Of a DNA stretch of 64,000 nt, positions 16,811-26,946 are shown in pieces. The notes under the pieces were generated by a model, which saw only the letters and a program-made list of their open reading frames with translations, was not told where the DNA came from and made no database searches. Each line of letters opens with the position of its first letter. The stretch's first letter is position 1. Source of the stretch: Methylophilus sp. TWE2 (GTDB lineage Bacteria; Pseudomonadota; Gammaproteobacteria; Burkholderiales; Methylophilaceae); assembly GCF_001183865.1 (NCBI RefSeq), contig NZ_CP012020.1:1116001-1180000 (forward strand). Reading direction: 5' to 3'. The translations under genes were made by a program, and so were the position numbers.

Positions 16811-18196
16811 ATGGCAGAAGAACGGCTTGATAGCTTAAGATCAGAGCTCAGAAAGCACGAGACCAATCAATTTAGTTTGCTCTCTGAACGCTTGGTTGCA
16901 CTCGGTCAAACTACTCTTGAATCCAATCTGCTGGCCGGTAAATCAGTACAGACCACTTCTGCATCCTCTTACTCTGAAGTTCGTCATCGGCTTCACAAGG
17001 GGCTCATTGAACTACTCAACCCGCAGGCCGTCAGTGTTGCATCATTAGACCAGATTGAGCTCGCGGTAAAAGAGTATGTTAATAATGCGCTTGATCAGGA
17101 AACTGTGCCTCTCAGTAGAATTGAAAGGGGGCGCTTGGTTGAGGACCTTATCTATGAGGTCATGGGGTTGGGTCCTCTTTCACCTTTAATGACTGACCGT
17201 ACCATCTCGGATATTCTGGTGAATGGGGCCCACAATATTTATGTCGAAAAACATGGGTTGCTGGAGCTAACAGATGTGCATTTTCACGACGATGAGCATT
17301 TGATGCTGACCATAGAGCGCATTTTGTCTCGCGTGGGGCGTCGTGTCGATGAGTCCTCTCCGATGGCTGATGCGCGGCTCGCCGATGGTAGCCGTGTCAA
17401 CGTGATTATTCCACCTCTGGCCCTCAAGGGGCCTACTATGTCCATACGCCGGTTCATGCGTAATATTTTGGATGTGAATGAGTTGGTGGCAGGTGGCTCG
17501 ATGACCTTTGAGGCTGCGGAGTTTCTCAAGTTGGCAGTGAGAGCTCAGCTGAATATTGTGGTTTCAGGCGGCACTGGGTCAGGTAAAACCACCATGCTGA
17601 ATTGCTTGTCGCAATACATCGGCGAAGGCGAACGCATTGTCACGATTGAAGACACGGCAGAATTGCAGTTGAATCAACGTCATGTCGTGCAATTAGAGGC
17701 AAGACCAGCCAACACGGAGGGGATGGGTTCAGTCACCATACGTGATCTTGTCAAGAACTCTTTGAGGATGCGCCCTGACCGCATTATCGTTGGCGAGGTG
17801 CGTGGTGCAGAAGCGCTGGATATGTTACAGGCCATGAATACTGGTCATGATGGCTCCCTGGCAACCCTACACTCAAACAGCCCCAGAGATACGCTTGCCC
17901 GTCTTGAAACCATGATGCTGATGGCTGAGCTGGATTTGCCACAACGAGTATTGCGTGAACAGATTGCATCCGCAGTACATCTGATTGTTCATGTGAACCG
18001 TTATGCCGATGGTGGTCGCAGGGTTTCAAATATCTCTGAGATTACCGGCCTGGAGGAGGGAACAGTCCTGATGCAGGATATATTTATCACCAAGCGTGAA
18101 GGAGATGAAATGGTCATGCGCTCATCCGGCATTATTCCAAATATCCTCAAATTGATGCATGAGCGGGGAGTCGATGTGAGTCATGACTTGTTCTAG
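16811..18196 (+). CDS. cpaF: Pilus assembly/retraction ATPase CpaF/TadA
   Basis: A 461-residue secretion ATPase. It shows the N-terminal domain, then the Walker A GGTGSGKTT at residues 253-261, an Asp box (IVTIEDTAEL), the Walker B region (RIIVGEVRGAEALDML), and the His box (GHDGSLATLHSN). It drives polymerisation of the Flp pilin through the TadB/TadC platform. It is placed between cpaE and tadB, as in most Tad loci. Confidence 0.95.
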   Translation: MAEERLDSLRSELRKHETNQFSLLSERLVALGQTTLESNLLAGKSVQTTSASSYSEVRHRLHKGLIELLNPQAVSVASLDQIELAVKEYVNNALDQETVPLSRIERGRLVEDLIYEVMGLGPLSPLMTDRTISDILVNGAHNIYVEKHGLLELTDVHFHDDEHLMLTIERILSRVGRRVDESSPMADARLADGSRVNVIIPPLALKGPTMSIRRFMRNILDVNELVAGGSMTFEAAEFLKLAVRAQLNIVVSGGTGSGKTTMLNCLSQYIGEGERIVTIEDTAELQLNQRHVVQLEARPANTEGMGSVTIRDLVKNSLRMRPDRIIVGEVRGAEALDMLQAMNTGHDGSLATLHSNSPRDTLARLETMMLMAELDLPQRVLREQIASAVHLIVHVNRYADGGRRVSNISEITGLEEGTVLMQDIFITKREGDEMVMRSSGIIPNILKLMHERGVDVSHDLF

Positions 18197-18237
18197 ACGG
18201 ATCAATTTTTTTAAAAGCAAAATAGATACATGACACC

Positions 18238-19185
18238 ATGTTAATTTGGGCAATCTTAGTCGGTACATTGCTTGCTTATTTAATTTTTGATTATTTCAAA
18301 AGTTACAGGCGTGACAAGGTCATGGAGCGTCTTGATTTTGGTTTCACTTATGAAGAGGATGAATTACCTTCTTTGTGGGATGGCGCAAAGAATTTTCTGC
18401 AATTGGGCACTGTGCGACAGCTCTTATTGCAAAGTGCAATTATTCGCGCACTGGATGTGCATCTAAGAAGATCGCAACTTTCAATCAGTCTGCTCCAGGC
18501 AATTTTCGTCATCATAGGGCTGACACTGATTTCTTCAGTGTTATGTTACTTTTTATTTAAAAATGCAACGCCAGCAGTGGTTAGCTTGTTAGTCACTCCC
18601 ATTTTGCTCTGGTGGCTACTGAGTTTTCTGTCTGAAAAGCAACAGAAAAAAATGGACTTGCTTTTACCATCTCTCATCAACAGCATGCTTACTACCATGC
18701 GTGCCGGCGGGACGCCTGTCCAGGCACTCCATGCGACATCTAGAAATGCCGCTGAGCCAATGAAAAGTTCAATCACCCACGTACTCAATCAGTTACAACT
18801 CGGTCAATCCCCGATTACGGTGTGGAAAGAATGGTCTGATTTCTGGGATACTAAAAGTGCCAGGCTTCTATCAACTGGTATCCGTGTAAAATGGGAGGCT
18901 GGAGGGCAGATGTCCTCAGTACTAGAACACATTCTTGAAACGATAGAGTTTAGAAAGAAAATTGAAGTACGCATTAGCACGCTGACTACTCAGGCAAAAA
19001 TCGGGTCTATTCTTCTCACGGTAATTCCTCCGTTCCTGGTCTATATTCAATACTTACGGACACCTGAGCTCGTGACAGAAATGTTTGAAGATGATGTTGG
19101 CCAAAAAATGTATATTTTTGCGGCGACACTCACTATCGTGGGTTTTATTTGGCTACGAAAGTTAGCTAAAGTCAAACTGGAATAA
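18238..19185 (+). CDS. tadB: Tad inner-membrane platform protein TadB
   Basis: A 315-residue T2SSF-type protein. It has a membrane segment at the N-terminus, two more near 85-125 (LLQAIFVIIGLTLISSVLCY) and a pair at the C-terminus (about 255-310). The cytoplasmic GspF domain contains LLPSLINSMLTTMRAGGTPV. Together with TadC it forms the pilus assembly platform that docks onto CpaF. Five bases separate it from tadC. Confidence 0.9.
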   Translation: MLIWAILVGTLLAYLIFDYFKSYRRDKVMERLDFGFTYEEDELPSLWDGAKNFLQLGTVRQLLLQSAIIRALDVHLRRSQLSISLLQAIFVIIGLTLISSVLCYFLFKNATPAVVSLLVTPILLWWLLSFLSEKQQKKMDLLLPSLINSMLTTMRAGGTPVQALHATSRNAAEPMKSSITHVLNQLQLGQSPITVWKEWSDFWDTKSARLLSTGIRVKWEAGGQMSSVLEHILETIEFRKKIEVRISTLTTQAKIGSILLTVIPPFLVYIQYLRTPELVTEMFEDDVGQKMYIFAATLTIVGFIWLRKLAKVKLE

Positions 19186-19189
19186 ATAG

Positions 19190-20050
19190 ATGGATAATTT
19201 CTGGCTTTATTTGCTTTTATTGATTCCGGGAGTATTAGTTGTCTGGTTTATCAGGGCCAGGATGATTAAAAGAAACTTTCGTGAGCGCTTGTTTTTTGGC
19301 ATACAACCGCTTGAGGAGGACGAACCCCCTGAGATCAGCCTGTCTTCAGGAGATTATGGCCTGGAAGGGGTAGATAGAGCTATCTTTTTCCTAAGTAAGT
19401 TTCTTTCAACACCCATCGGATATATCGTTTTATTCGCGCTTGGCGCTTTTATAGGCTTTTTACTCAAGCTGATATTCGGCTTCGAGAAATTTAATACACT
19501 CTTGCTAGCGGCACTCATTGGTGTCCTGCTGTTCTCGATGGTTAATATTTTTATTAACCGTAGCAAGCGTAAAAGAAGCCAGCGGATCAGGTATGAACTA
19601 CCAAACGCATTGCAAAGTATTGTTGCTGTGATGGAGAGCGGTTTGGCCTTTGAATCTGCCTTGCAGCATGTGGTGAGGGAGTCTGGCGTGAGCCATCCAC
19701 TCTATTTTGATTTGCAAGTAATGATGGATGCCATGCAGCAGGGTAGAAGGCGAAATGATGCCCTTAAGCTTTGGGCAACACGGGCAAATGAAAGGACAGT
19801 GACGGATGTTGTCGCTGCCATGATTCAGGCAGACCAGACAGGCGCCGCATTAGGCAGTGTTTTGCGCCATCATGCGACCTCTCAACTGAAGGAAATTGAG
19901 GCCGAGCTTCTCAAAAAAGCTGAGCGTATACCCATTTACATGATTTTTCCGATGATGTTTTGCATACTTCCACCCATCATGATTGTGGCAGTAGGGCCAA
20001 GCGCAATTCGTATCGTAAGAATGTTTCAGGCGATTATGTCCAAGGCTTAA
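19190..20050 (+). CDS. tadC: Tad inner-membrane platform protein TadC
   Basis: A 286-residue T2SSF-type protein with an N-terminal membrane segment, two around residues 60-125, and a last one at about 250-280 (MIFPMMFCILPPIMIVAVGP). The GspF core includes LPNALQSIVAVMESGLAFES and the QADQTGAALGSVLRHH segment typical of the C-terminal half. It is the partner of TadB. It precedes a DUF192 gene by six bases. Confidence 0.9.
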   Translation: MDNFWLYLLLLIPGVLVVWFIRARMIKRNFRERLFFGIQPLEEDEPPEISLSSGDYGLEGVDRAIFFLSKFLSTPIGYIVLFALGAFIGFLLKLIFGFEKFNTLLLAALIGVLLFSMVNIFINRSKRKRSQRIRYELPNALQSIVAVMESGLAFESALQHVVRESGVSHPLYFDLQVMMDAMQQGRRRNDALKLWATRANERTVTDVVAAMIQADQTGAALGSVLRHHATSQLKEIEAELLKKAERIPIYMIFPMMFCILPPIMIVAVGPSAIRIVRMFQAIMSKA

Positions 20051-20056
20051 GGCAAT

Positions 20057-20425
20057 ATGAATCACAACCAAAAATCTAGCACGCAGTCTCTTTACAATAT
20101 CGACGCCGATCAATTAATTGTCAGCCATGTGATAATGGCTAATAATTTTTTTACCAGGCTAAAGGGGCTGATGTTTTGCAAATATCTAGCCCAGGATAGT
20201 GCATTACTGATTAAGCCATGCCAGCAGATACACACGCATTTTATGCACTTTCCAATTGATGTATTGTTTTTGAATAATCAATTGGAAGTAGTTCACGTGA
20301 TTCGGGGAATGAAACCCTGGCGCTTCTCAAAATATATCAAGCAGGCATCATTTGTGATTGAAACCAACGCCGGTGTATCACATTCGGTAGAGGTTGGTCA
20401 CCGCTTAAAACTAGCTACTGCATAA
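20057..20425 (+). CDS. DUF192 family protein
   Basis: A 122-residue single-domain DUF192 protein, recognisable from FTRLKGLMFCKYLAQDSALL and the core IHTHFMHFPIDVLFL followed by VIETNAGV. Members often carry a signal peptide; this one does not and is probably cytoplasmic. DUF192 genes recur next to Tad and type II/IV secretion genes, but the biochemical role is unknown. It closes the plus-strand tad operon; the convergent cpaB gene ends at the very next base, so there is no room for a terminator between them. Confidence 0.85.
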   Translation: MNHNQKSSTQSLYNIDADQLIVSHVIMANNFFTRLKGLMFCKYLAQDSALLIKPCQQIHTHFMHFPIDVLFLNNQLEVVHVIRGMKPWRFSKYIKQASFVIETNAGVSHSVEVGHRLKLATA

Positions 20426-21448
20426 TCATTCATATACCTGGGTTGGATAGTAATCTCTGGAAATGATTTGAACCGGAGCTTGAGCCGTGTCTGAATAGTT
20501 CTGGCTCCTGATTGTTCTGTTATCCGGGTTGTAGTTTGGGTTTTTCTCAGCCTGGCTAAACTGTGAGGACCCTGGAACAGTGTTGGTTCTCTTGGTGCCC
20601 ATAATAATGGCAACCTTGTCAGGGTCTGGCTCCAGCTTCGGAATCCGTGTCGTAATTGATAAGTCCTTTTCAGTCGTTATTTTTTCATCATCAGTAGAGG
20701 GTCTGAACACAACACGCATGGTCGCGCCTGCGGCAATCATGAGCGTTGTAACGTGAGCATTCTGCGGCGACATCTGTAGCACTACAAACTCTCTATCCTT
20801 CCCTCTCGCAGGCGTTCTCAGCACCTCAGCATCCTCCGCAACAAGAGAGGCTGTCACACCATTATCAATTTTGGCGATACCAGCGGGTTGTCCTCTACGT
20901 GGAGGTCTGGCTCCAGGTTGACTGCCCCCAAGATTGGGTGCGCTTGGCGCTGCATCTGTCGCATCTGGGTTAGCACTGATTGCCAGCAGGTCTATATGAT
21001 CACCCACCTTAAGTGTTCCTATCGCACCGGGGATGGTCATGGCATTGACAATTACAATCCGCTTACCAGGGCTTGCCAGTGCAGAGTACCCGCCTTCAAC
21101 ATTACTCTCAGAGACGTTTTCCTCCTTAAAGTGTGTTGCTGCAAGTATCGGTTTAGTTGCATAGTGCCCAAGAAATTGATCTGGTTTAAGCAAAGCATCT
21201 TCAGGCACCTTTTCCGCAGCCTTATAGGCCATGCGTATCATGGAGACATTAATTCTCTCGCCTATATTGATGTTTCTATTGGCGACAGGAACACCGATGC
21301 TGCCAGCTGGTGGCGGGTTATTCGCACGGCCTTTATTTGTGTTACCACCTAAAAGCACATATAGCCCCCCCCCGATCAGTAACATAATAATCACTAATAT
21401 CACTATCATCTGGCGCTGTTGTCTGGCGCGATTATTTTGCTGTGCCAT
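20426..21448 (-). CDS. cpaB: Flp pilus assembly protein CpaB/RcpC
   Basis: A 340-residue protein with one N-terminal membrane segment (about 13-33, IVILVIIMLLIGGGLYVLL). A SAF domain at about 48-115 (GSIGVPVANRNINIGERINV) is followed by the CpaB/RcpC C-terminal domain. A proline/glycine-rich stretch lies near 180-195. It is a periplasmic partner of the secretin. It is the last gene of the third tad unit, 27 bases after the TadE-like gene, unlike most Tad loci where cpaB is adjacent to cpaC. Confidence 0.9.
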   Translation of the reverse strand: MAQQNNRARQQRQMIVILVIIMLLIGGGLYVLLGGNTNKGRANNPPPAGSIGVPVANRNINIGERINVSMIRMAYKAAEKVPEDALLKPDQFLGHYATKPILAATHFKEENVSESNVEGGYSALASPGKRIVIVNAMTIPGAIGTLKVGDHIDLLAISANPDATDAAPSAPNLGGSQPGARPPRRGQPAGIAKIDNGVTASLVAEDAEVLRTPARGKDREFVVLQMSPQNAHVTTLMIAAGATMRVVFRPSTDDEKITTEKDLSITTRIPKLEPDPDKVAIIMGTKRTNTVPGSSQFSQAEKNPNYNPDNRTIRSQNYSDTAQAPVQIISRDYYPTQVYE

Positions 21449-21475
21449 GAATACTCTCTACTTTAATTCCGGTTA

Positions 21476-23056
21476 TTAATTACAAGCACTAATCTGGTTG
21501 GTTTCCACATCAACCTCGTAACAACCTCTGAAATCCTTGAATTGTTTGACAGATAACCTGCCATTATTACCCAGCGGCCCAATCTCAGAGTCAATCACGC
21601 CGTTTACTTGGCCGTTTAAACTGCCGTTGTTAGGATTGTAAAACAAACTTACAGCGGCTTCGTAATCATCGTCATTCACGTCTATTGCCCTGACACCAAA
21701 TCCAAGGAAGCCTTCAAAAATCTTACGGTAACGCGTATGAAGTCTAACCTTACTAAACGAGGTGTCACAACTGGAGATGCTTGATAAATCTGGTGTGGGT
21801 GAGGTGTTACATTCAATTTGCATTGATGGCCTGAAGTTTTGTAAATCAGCATCCACATTGTTGATGGTGTATTTAAACACCTCACTGGAATCGCTGCCTT
21901 TGTTCCAGCGGAAATATCCAGTTGGGCCAATTTCATCAGAGATTAAATCTTGATCTGGACAAATGTTCGTATCATCGCTCATACACATTTTGCCAGGTGG
22001 TATTAAGTTGCCATTTAAATCATTTTTGTACATGCCGTACATGGCTTGATTGAGTTTGGGGAGGCCTGCGACAAAATTGTTTTCAAAATCCTCTACTGAG
22101 TTTATGGAGGATTGGGGTGGAGTATATCCAGCAACTAGGGTTGATAGACCTGCTGTGATAGTTTGGCAGCTCGCAGTATTAATCGGCAAAGGATTAAAAA
22201 GATAAACAACGGATCCAGTTTGAAAGATATGTCTGTTGCCTGTGTTGTCATAGTATTCACGATAGATATATCGATCATTTGGTAACCCGTCATCGTAAAT
22301 GCCAGCATTGCAGTTTGGCTGTTGAATCAGATTGGAGGCATGATCGCCAATGGCAATTGGTGCTTCTCTTAAAGAGTAATCAAAATAATTTAGCGGTAAC
22401 TTAGCTAATTTTAAATGCTGCAATAAAATCAACTTATAATATTTTACTGAAGAACTTGCTTCTTCTTTAATGATTGCCTCTGCCTCAGTCAATTCATCAT
22501 TAGTTAAGCTGTCGTCACCATCAGAATCATATGCATCTAAAACAACATATTCATCATCAGTGTCTGCCTCACTTGTTCTAAATGCATAGGCTTCAAGCAC
22601 ATCGGCTGGTGTGAGTGTAGTGTCAGTCTGAATTGCTGCGATTATTTTTGCATCTAAATATTCGATATAGCTGGCAAATTGTATTGTATACGGTGCAATG
22701 TTATCGCATTTAAATCCAGCGGATGGGGTTGAATCAAGAGTGCCCTCATCATTTGCTTTACCATAAAGAGTGTTACAAGTTGTGGATTCAGCGTTTAATG
22801 AAGCTGTTAAATTTAAAGAGTACTGCCTTTCAGCATTCAATATATTCAACCTCCGCTGATTCACCTCTGCATATTCATTAATCCCCGTTTTCGCAGCATC
22901 GGTATTTTTATAACTGGCCAGGGCGGCCATACCGAGCTCAGCGCCACCAATAAACAATATCGAGAGCACAATAAACAAAATGGCATATTCCACCATGGCT
23001 TGGCCACGCTGGAATTGCATTTGGTTGCTGAAAAAGGGATGATTCAAGGCATTCAC
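21476..23056 (-). CDS. Large TadE-like pseudopilin with an EF-hand-like loop
   Basis: A 526-residue protein. The prepilin site is G18|QAMVEY, followed by a hydrophobic helix (AILFIVLSILFIGGAELGMA), so it should be cut by the CpaA peptidase like Flp. TadE/TadF proteins are usually 150-200 residues; this one has a periplasmic or extracellular domain of about 480. Residues 177-188 (DSDGDDSLTNDE) match a 12-residue EF-hand calcium loop at positions 1, 3, 5, 8 and 12, with Asp in place of Gly at 6. Six or more cysteines are spread through the C-terminal part. I infer a minor pilin at the pilus tip, perhaps an adhesin, stabilised by calcium. The rest of the domain is not recognised. Confidence 0.75.
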   Translation of the reverse strand: MNALNHPFFSNQMQFQRGQAMVEYAILFIVLSILFIGGAELGMAALASYKNTDAAKTGINEYAEVNQRRLNILNAERQYSLNLTASLNAESTTCNTLYGKANDEGTLDSTPSAGFKCDNIAPYTIQFASYIEYLDAKIIAAIQTDTTLTPADVLEAYAFRTSEADTDDEYVVLDAYDSDGDDSLTNDELTEAEAIIKEEASSSVKYYKLILLQHLKLAKLPLNYFDYSLREAPIAIGDHASNLIQQPNCNAGIYDDGLPNDRYIYREYYDNTGNRHIFQTGSVVYLFNPLPINTASCQTITAGLSTLVAGYTPPQSSINSVEDFENNFVAGLPKLNQAMYGMYKNDLNGNLIPPGKMCMSDDTNICPDQDLISDEIGPTGYFRWNKGSDSSEVFKYTINNVDADLQNFRPSMQIECNTSPTPDLSSISSCDTSFSKVRLHTRYRKIFEGFLGFGVRAIDVNDDDYEAAVSLFYNPNNGSLNGQVNGVIDSEIGPLGNNGRLSVKQFKDFRGCYEVDVETNQISACN

Positions 23057-23101
23057 AGAGTTAATCGACGGGCAGGTGTCTTATATGCAAACAGCTTGAT
23101 T

Positions 23102-23797
23102 TCAGGCAGCGTTGTTGATTTCTTCGCGTTGAGAGACATGTAATGCGCGTTGTTTTGCCTGAAACCAGGCTTGCGCGTGCTCGCAGTCTTTATATTCATT
23201 AAAGTATGGACCGCCAAGGGTGAAGTGGACCAGAGCGGCACTAGGGTTTGGTTCATTATAGCCCACCAGGTGGTTCCAGCGTGCTGGAATCTCGCCGATC
23301 AGGTCGTCGTTTGCCAGCCATTTGAACTGATGTAGTTCCAGGCCGGTGGCGGTATTGACGTAGTCAGGAGACAGGGCTTTACACCTTTTGTTGTTAAACA
23401 TCATCACGCTTGACCAGTTTTTTTTCTGGTATTTGGTTTGAACGGCATTTAAAAACTTGATATCTTCTTTGGGTTGATGATCATGCTTGACGCACATGAC
23501 AGCGTAGCGGTCATCACGCATGTTCCACAGGTTGACGATATCTTCAGTCATCAACATGTCGCAATCCATGAAAATACTCCAGCCATCATAAGCTGAAAGA
23601 TAAGGTGTTAAAAATCTAGAAAAAGAAAATTCGGTGGATTGCAATGGATTACGCTCGCGCTTATAAATAGATTTAAGCTGGGAGAGCATGATTGGAGTGA
23701 TGCTGACAGGTTGGGAGGCATGCTCGTGAATACTGTGTGATAACACGCTGAATGCACCGACTTCTTTGGGGTCGTAACCTATAAATACATTAATCAT
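23102..23797 (-). CDS. Small GT8/GT32-like glycosyltransferase heading the tadE-cpaB unit
   Basis: A 231-residue GT-A type protein. It opens with MINVFIGYDPKEVGAFSVL, and the metal-binding DCD motif is in GWSIFMDCDMLMTEDI (about 73-88). A C-terminal HFTLGGPYFNEYKDCEHA resembles the end of GT8-like proteins. It uses a nucleotide sugar; donor and acceptor are unknown. It is the first gene after a sigma-54-type promoter and is followed 45 bases later by the TadE-like pseudopilin. That suggests it modifies a component of the pilus (inference). Confidence 0.78.
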   Translation of the reverse strand: MINVFIGYDPKEVGAFSVLSHSIHEHASQPVSITPIMLSQLKSIYKRERNPLQSTEFSFSRFLTPYLSAYDGWSIFMDCDMLMTEDIVNLWNMRDDRYAVMCVKHDHQPKEDIKFLNAVQTKYQKKNWSSVMMFNNKRCKALSPDYVNTATGLELHQFKWLANDDLIGEIPARWNHLVGYNEPNPSAALVHFTLGGPYFNEYKDCEHAQAWFQAKQRALHVSQREEINNAA

Positions 23798-23838
23798 TGC
23801 TCACTCCAAAACCATTATTTATTTTAGTGAGTAACTAA

Positions 23839-23854
23839 TGCAAAAATTGTGCCC
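23839..23854 (-). promoter_or_regulatory. Sigma-54 (-24/-12) promoter of the glycosyltransferase-tadE-cpaB unit
   Basis: On the minus strand the sequence reads GGGCACAATTTTTGCA: GG and GC are separated by exactly 10 bases with the GGCAC and TTGCA halves intact. The predicted transcript start is near 23828, about 30 bases before the first gene. Confidence 0.75.
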
Positions 23855-24004
23855 ATGCCTGCATGGCTGTTGAGTCCGCGTATTCTGGGATTTGAACGTC
23901 TTTTGAGTATATTTTAAGTGGTTTATTTGAGCCTATTGGTTGTATACAGCCAGTTTTATTTTGTGTATGGTTAATGCTTATTCATTCCGTGGCAGGAGTT
24001 TGAG

Positions 24005-24140
24005 TCTGCCCGTAGTGCGATAGGAAGAATGCTATTGTCTTTAAATCTTGCGAAAAGAAACGCCGCTGGATACCGGCTTGCCGGTATGACATCCTCCTCT
24101 TCCGTTATTCCGCACTTGATGCGGAATCCAGTGCCTCTAA
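24005..24140. repeat. Palindromic repeats of the 10-11 kb family
   Basis: Two clear units recur here: CTGGATACCGGC/GCCGGTATGAC near 24065-24090 and TTATTCCGCA/TGCGGAATCCAG near 24103-24133, the latter followed by CCAGTGCCTCT. They belong to the same family as the repeats around the GIY-YIG gene. The rest of 23855-24230 shows no gene. Confidence 0.72.
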
Positions 24141-24230
24141 ACGGCTTATGATAAAACCCCTGGCGCCACTGTATATCTGCTTTCGCAGCGATGACGATTT
24201 GAAAATTCTGCGTCCACCCCGTTGAACTGT

Positions 24231-25147
<917 letters not shown>

Positions 25148-25182
25148 GATCAATCCATTTCTAATGCATGGTGGATGATAAA

Positions 25183-26100
25183 TCATTTGCTCAGCAATTG
25201 CTCCAGTGTCAGCCCAGAGAGTTGCTTCAATAGCCATTGCATGGCTTTGCCCATTTCAGCGGGGCGTTGTTGCCGCCATGCTATAAAGGTAGGGGCCACA
25301 GGTTTGGGCTCGGACACTTGTTTCACTAACAATTGCCCGCGCGTGGCGGCACTCTGGGCGAGAAATTTTGGCAGGTAACCAATTGCCACGCCCGAAATCT
25401 GTGCCTGTAACTTGGTTTGCATGTCAGGCACGGTGAGAATATCTTGGCCAGACAGAATACCGGATGTGCGCGGTGGCAAGTTGCGGGAGCTATCAGCTGC
25501 TGCCACGACACGGTGCTGCACAATATCACTGGCGCTTAACGGTTCTGCTAATGCTGCCAACGGGTGATGGGGCGCAACGGCAAACACGAATTCCAGCTGC
25601 CCCAGCAAGTGAGTTGCAAAGCCGCTGCCCGGCGGCGCATCGCCAGGTGCGCCTATGGAAATTTCTGCCCGGCCAGATTGCAGGGCATCCCAGCTACCGC
25701 CATACACTTCACGCAATAATTTCACCCGGGTACCAAAGCCTTGCTGGTAAAAGTCTTGCAAAATTTGCAACACTGGCTGGAAATCAAACAGGTCGCTGAC
25801 AGCAATCGCGATATCGGTTTCAACCCCGGTCGCAATGCGCTGTACACGTTTCTCAAGCGTATGCGCGGCATCCAGCAGATAGCGTCCTTCTTTGAGCAAT
25901 TCTGCCCCGGCTTCGGTTAACGTGGCGCGATGCCCGCTGCGGTCAAACAGTTCCAGTCCCAAATCTTCTTCTAATCGGCGTATGGTGTAGGTGAGTGCAG
26001 AAGGGACCCGGTAAAGTGATTCTGCAGCAGCGGCAAAGCTGCCTTTTCGGTCAATGGCGTCAATCACTTCTAGGGCTTCGAGGCTGAGTTTAATGGGCAT
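25183..26100 (-). CDS. LysR-family transcriptional regulator
   Basis: A 305-residue regulator. The winged helix-turn-helix covers residues about 5-64 (LEALEVIDAIDRKGSFAAAA, with VPSALTYTIRRLEEDLG as the recognition region), and an effector-binding domain follows. It is divergent from the pirin gene, and the 104-base gap between the two starts is the likely target for control of the pirin / quinone reductase / YceI / OYE set. The effector is unknown; electrophiles or quinones would fit the neighbours. Confidence 0.88.
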   Translation of the reverse strand: MPIKLSLEALEVIDAIDRKGSFAAAAESLYRVPSALTYTIRRLEEDLGLELFDRSGHRATLTEAGAELLKEGRYLLDAAHTLEKRVQRIATGVETDIAIAVSDLFDFQPVLQILQDFYQQGFGTRVKLLREVYGGSWDALQSGRAEISIGAPGDAPPGSGFATHLLGQLEFVFAVAPHHPLAALAEPLSASDIVQHRVVAAADSSRNLPPRTSGILSGQDILTVPDMQTKLQAQISGVAIGYLPKFLAQSAATRGQLLVKQVSEPKPVAPTFIAWRQQRPAEMGKAMQWLLKQLSGLTLEQLLSK

Positions 26101-26204
26101 GAGGCTTTAATCAAAAAAACTGAACAAGAGATGCAAAATGTTTTGCTATCAAAAGATTAAGTGTTTTTTTATCATACATTTAAACTTTCAAATGGAGTGA
26201 ATAA

Positions 26205-26915
26205 ATGTTGAATATTCGCCATTCAAATACACGCGGTTACGCCAATCATGGCTGGCTGGAGAGCTTTCATAGCTTTTCATTTGCCAGCTACTACGATCCT
26301 GAAAATATGGGGTATTCGGTGTTGCGCGTCATCAACGACGACAAGGTTGCGCCTGCCACTGGCTTTGGCATGCATGGCCACCAGGATATGGAAATTATTA
26401 CCTATATGCTGGACGGTGAGCTGCGCCATACTGACAGCATGGGGCACAGTGAGGTGATTCGTGCCGGTGATGTGCAACGCATGACGGCGGGTACTGGTGT
26501 GCGCCATAGTGAAATGAATGCCTCTGATGAAACGACGGCACATTTGCTGCAAATCTGGATAGAGCCTGACCGTTTGGGTTTGCCCCCTGGCTATGAGGAT
26601 AAAACCATCCCTTTGGCAGACAAGCATAATCGCTGGGCGCTGATTGCTTCACCAGATGCGCGCTTGGGATCATTAAAAGTACATCAGGATGTATTGCTGT
26701 ATGCGACAGTGCTGGATGCAGATGTCTCTTTGCCTGTTGGCGTAGAGGAGGGGCGTTGTGCGTATGTGCATATTGCCCGTGGGACACTTGAGATTAACAA
26801 CCAGCAATTGCAGGCAGGGGATGCATTTAAGCTGGACAACACAGATCAGTTAGACATGCTGGCTTTGGGTGATAGTGAAGTGTTGTGGTTTGATTTGCCC
26901 CAGGACAACGAATGA
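26205..26915 (+). CDS. Pirin family protein (YhhW-like quercetinase)
   Basis: A 236-residue bicupin. Metal-binding residues are in GFGMHGHQDMEIITYMLDGE (about 48-67) and GTGVRHSEMN (about 97-106). YhhW and relatives show quercetin 2,3-dioxygenase activity, and pirins are often induced under oxidative or electrophile stress. It starts the plus-strand group opposite the LysR gene and precedes the flavodoxin-like gene by 31 bases. Confidence 0.88.
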   Translation: MLNIRHSNTRGYANHGWLESFHSFSFASYYDPENMGYSVLRVINDDKVAPATGFGMHGHQDMEIITYMLDGELRHTDSMGHSEVIRAGDVQRMTAGTGVRHSEMNASDETTAHLLQIWIEPDRLGLPPGYEDKTIPLADKHNRWALIASPDARLGSLKVHQDVLLYATVLDADVSLPVGVEEGRCAYVHIARGTLEINNQQLQAGDAFKLDNTDQLDMLALGDSEVLWFDLPQDNE

Positions 26916-26946
26916 TCTTTGAAATGATTAATAAGGAGCTAAAAAA

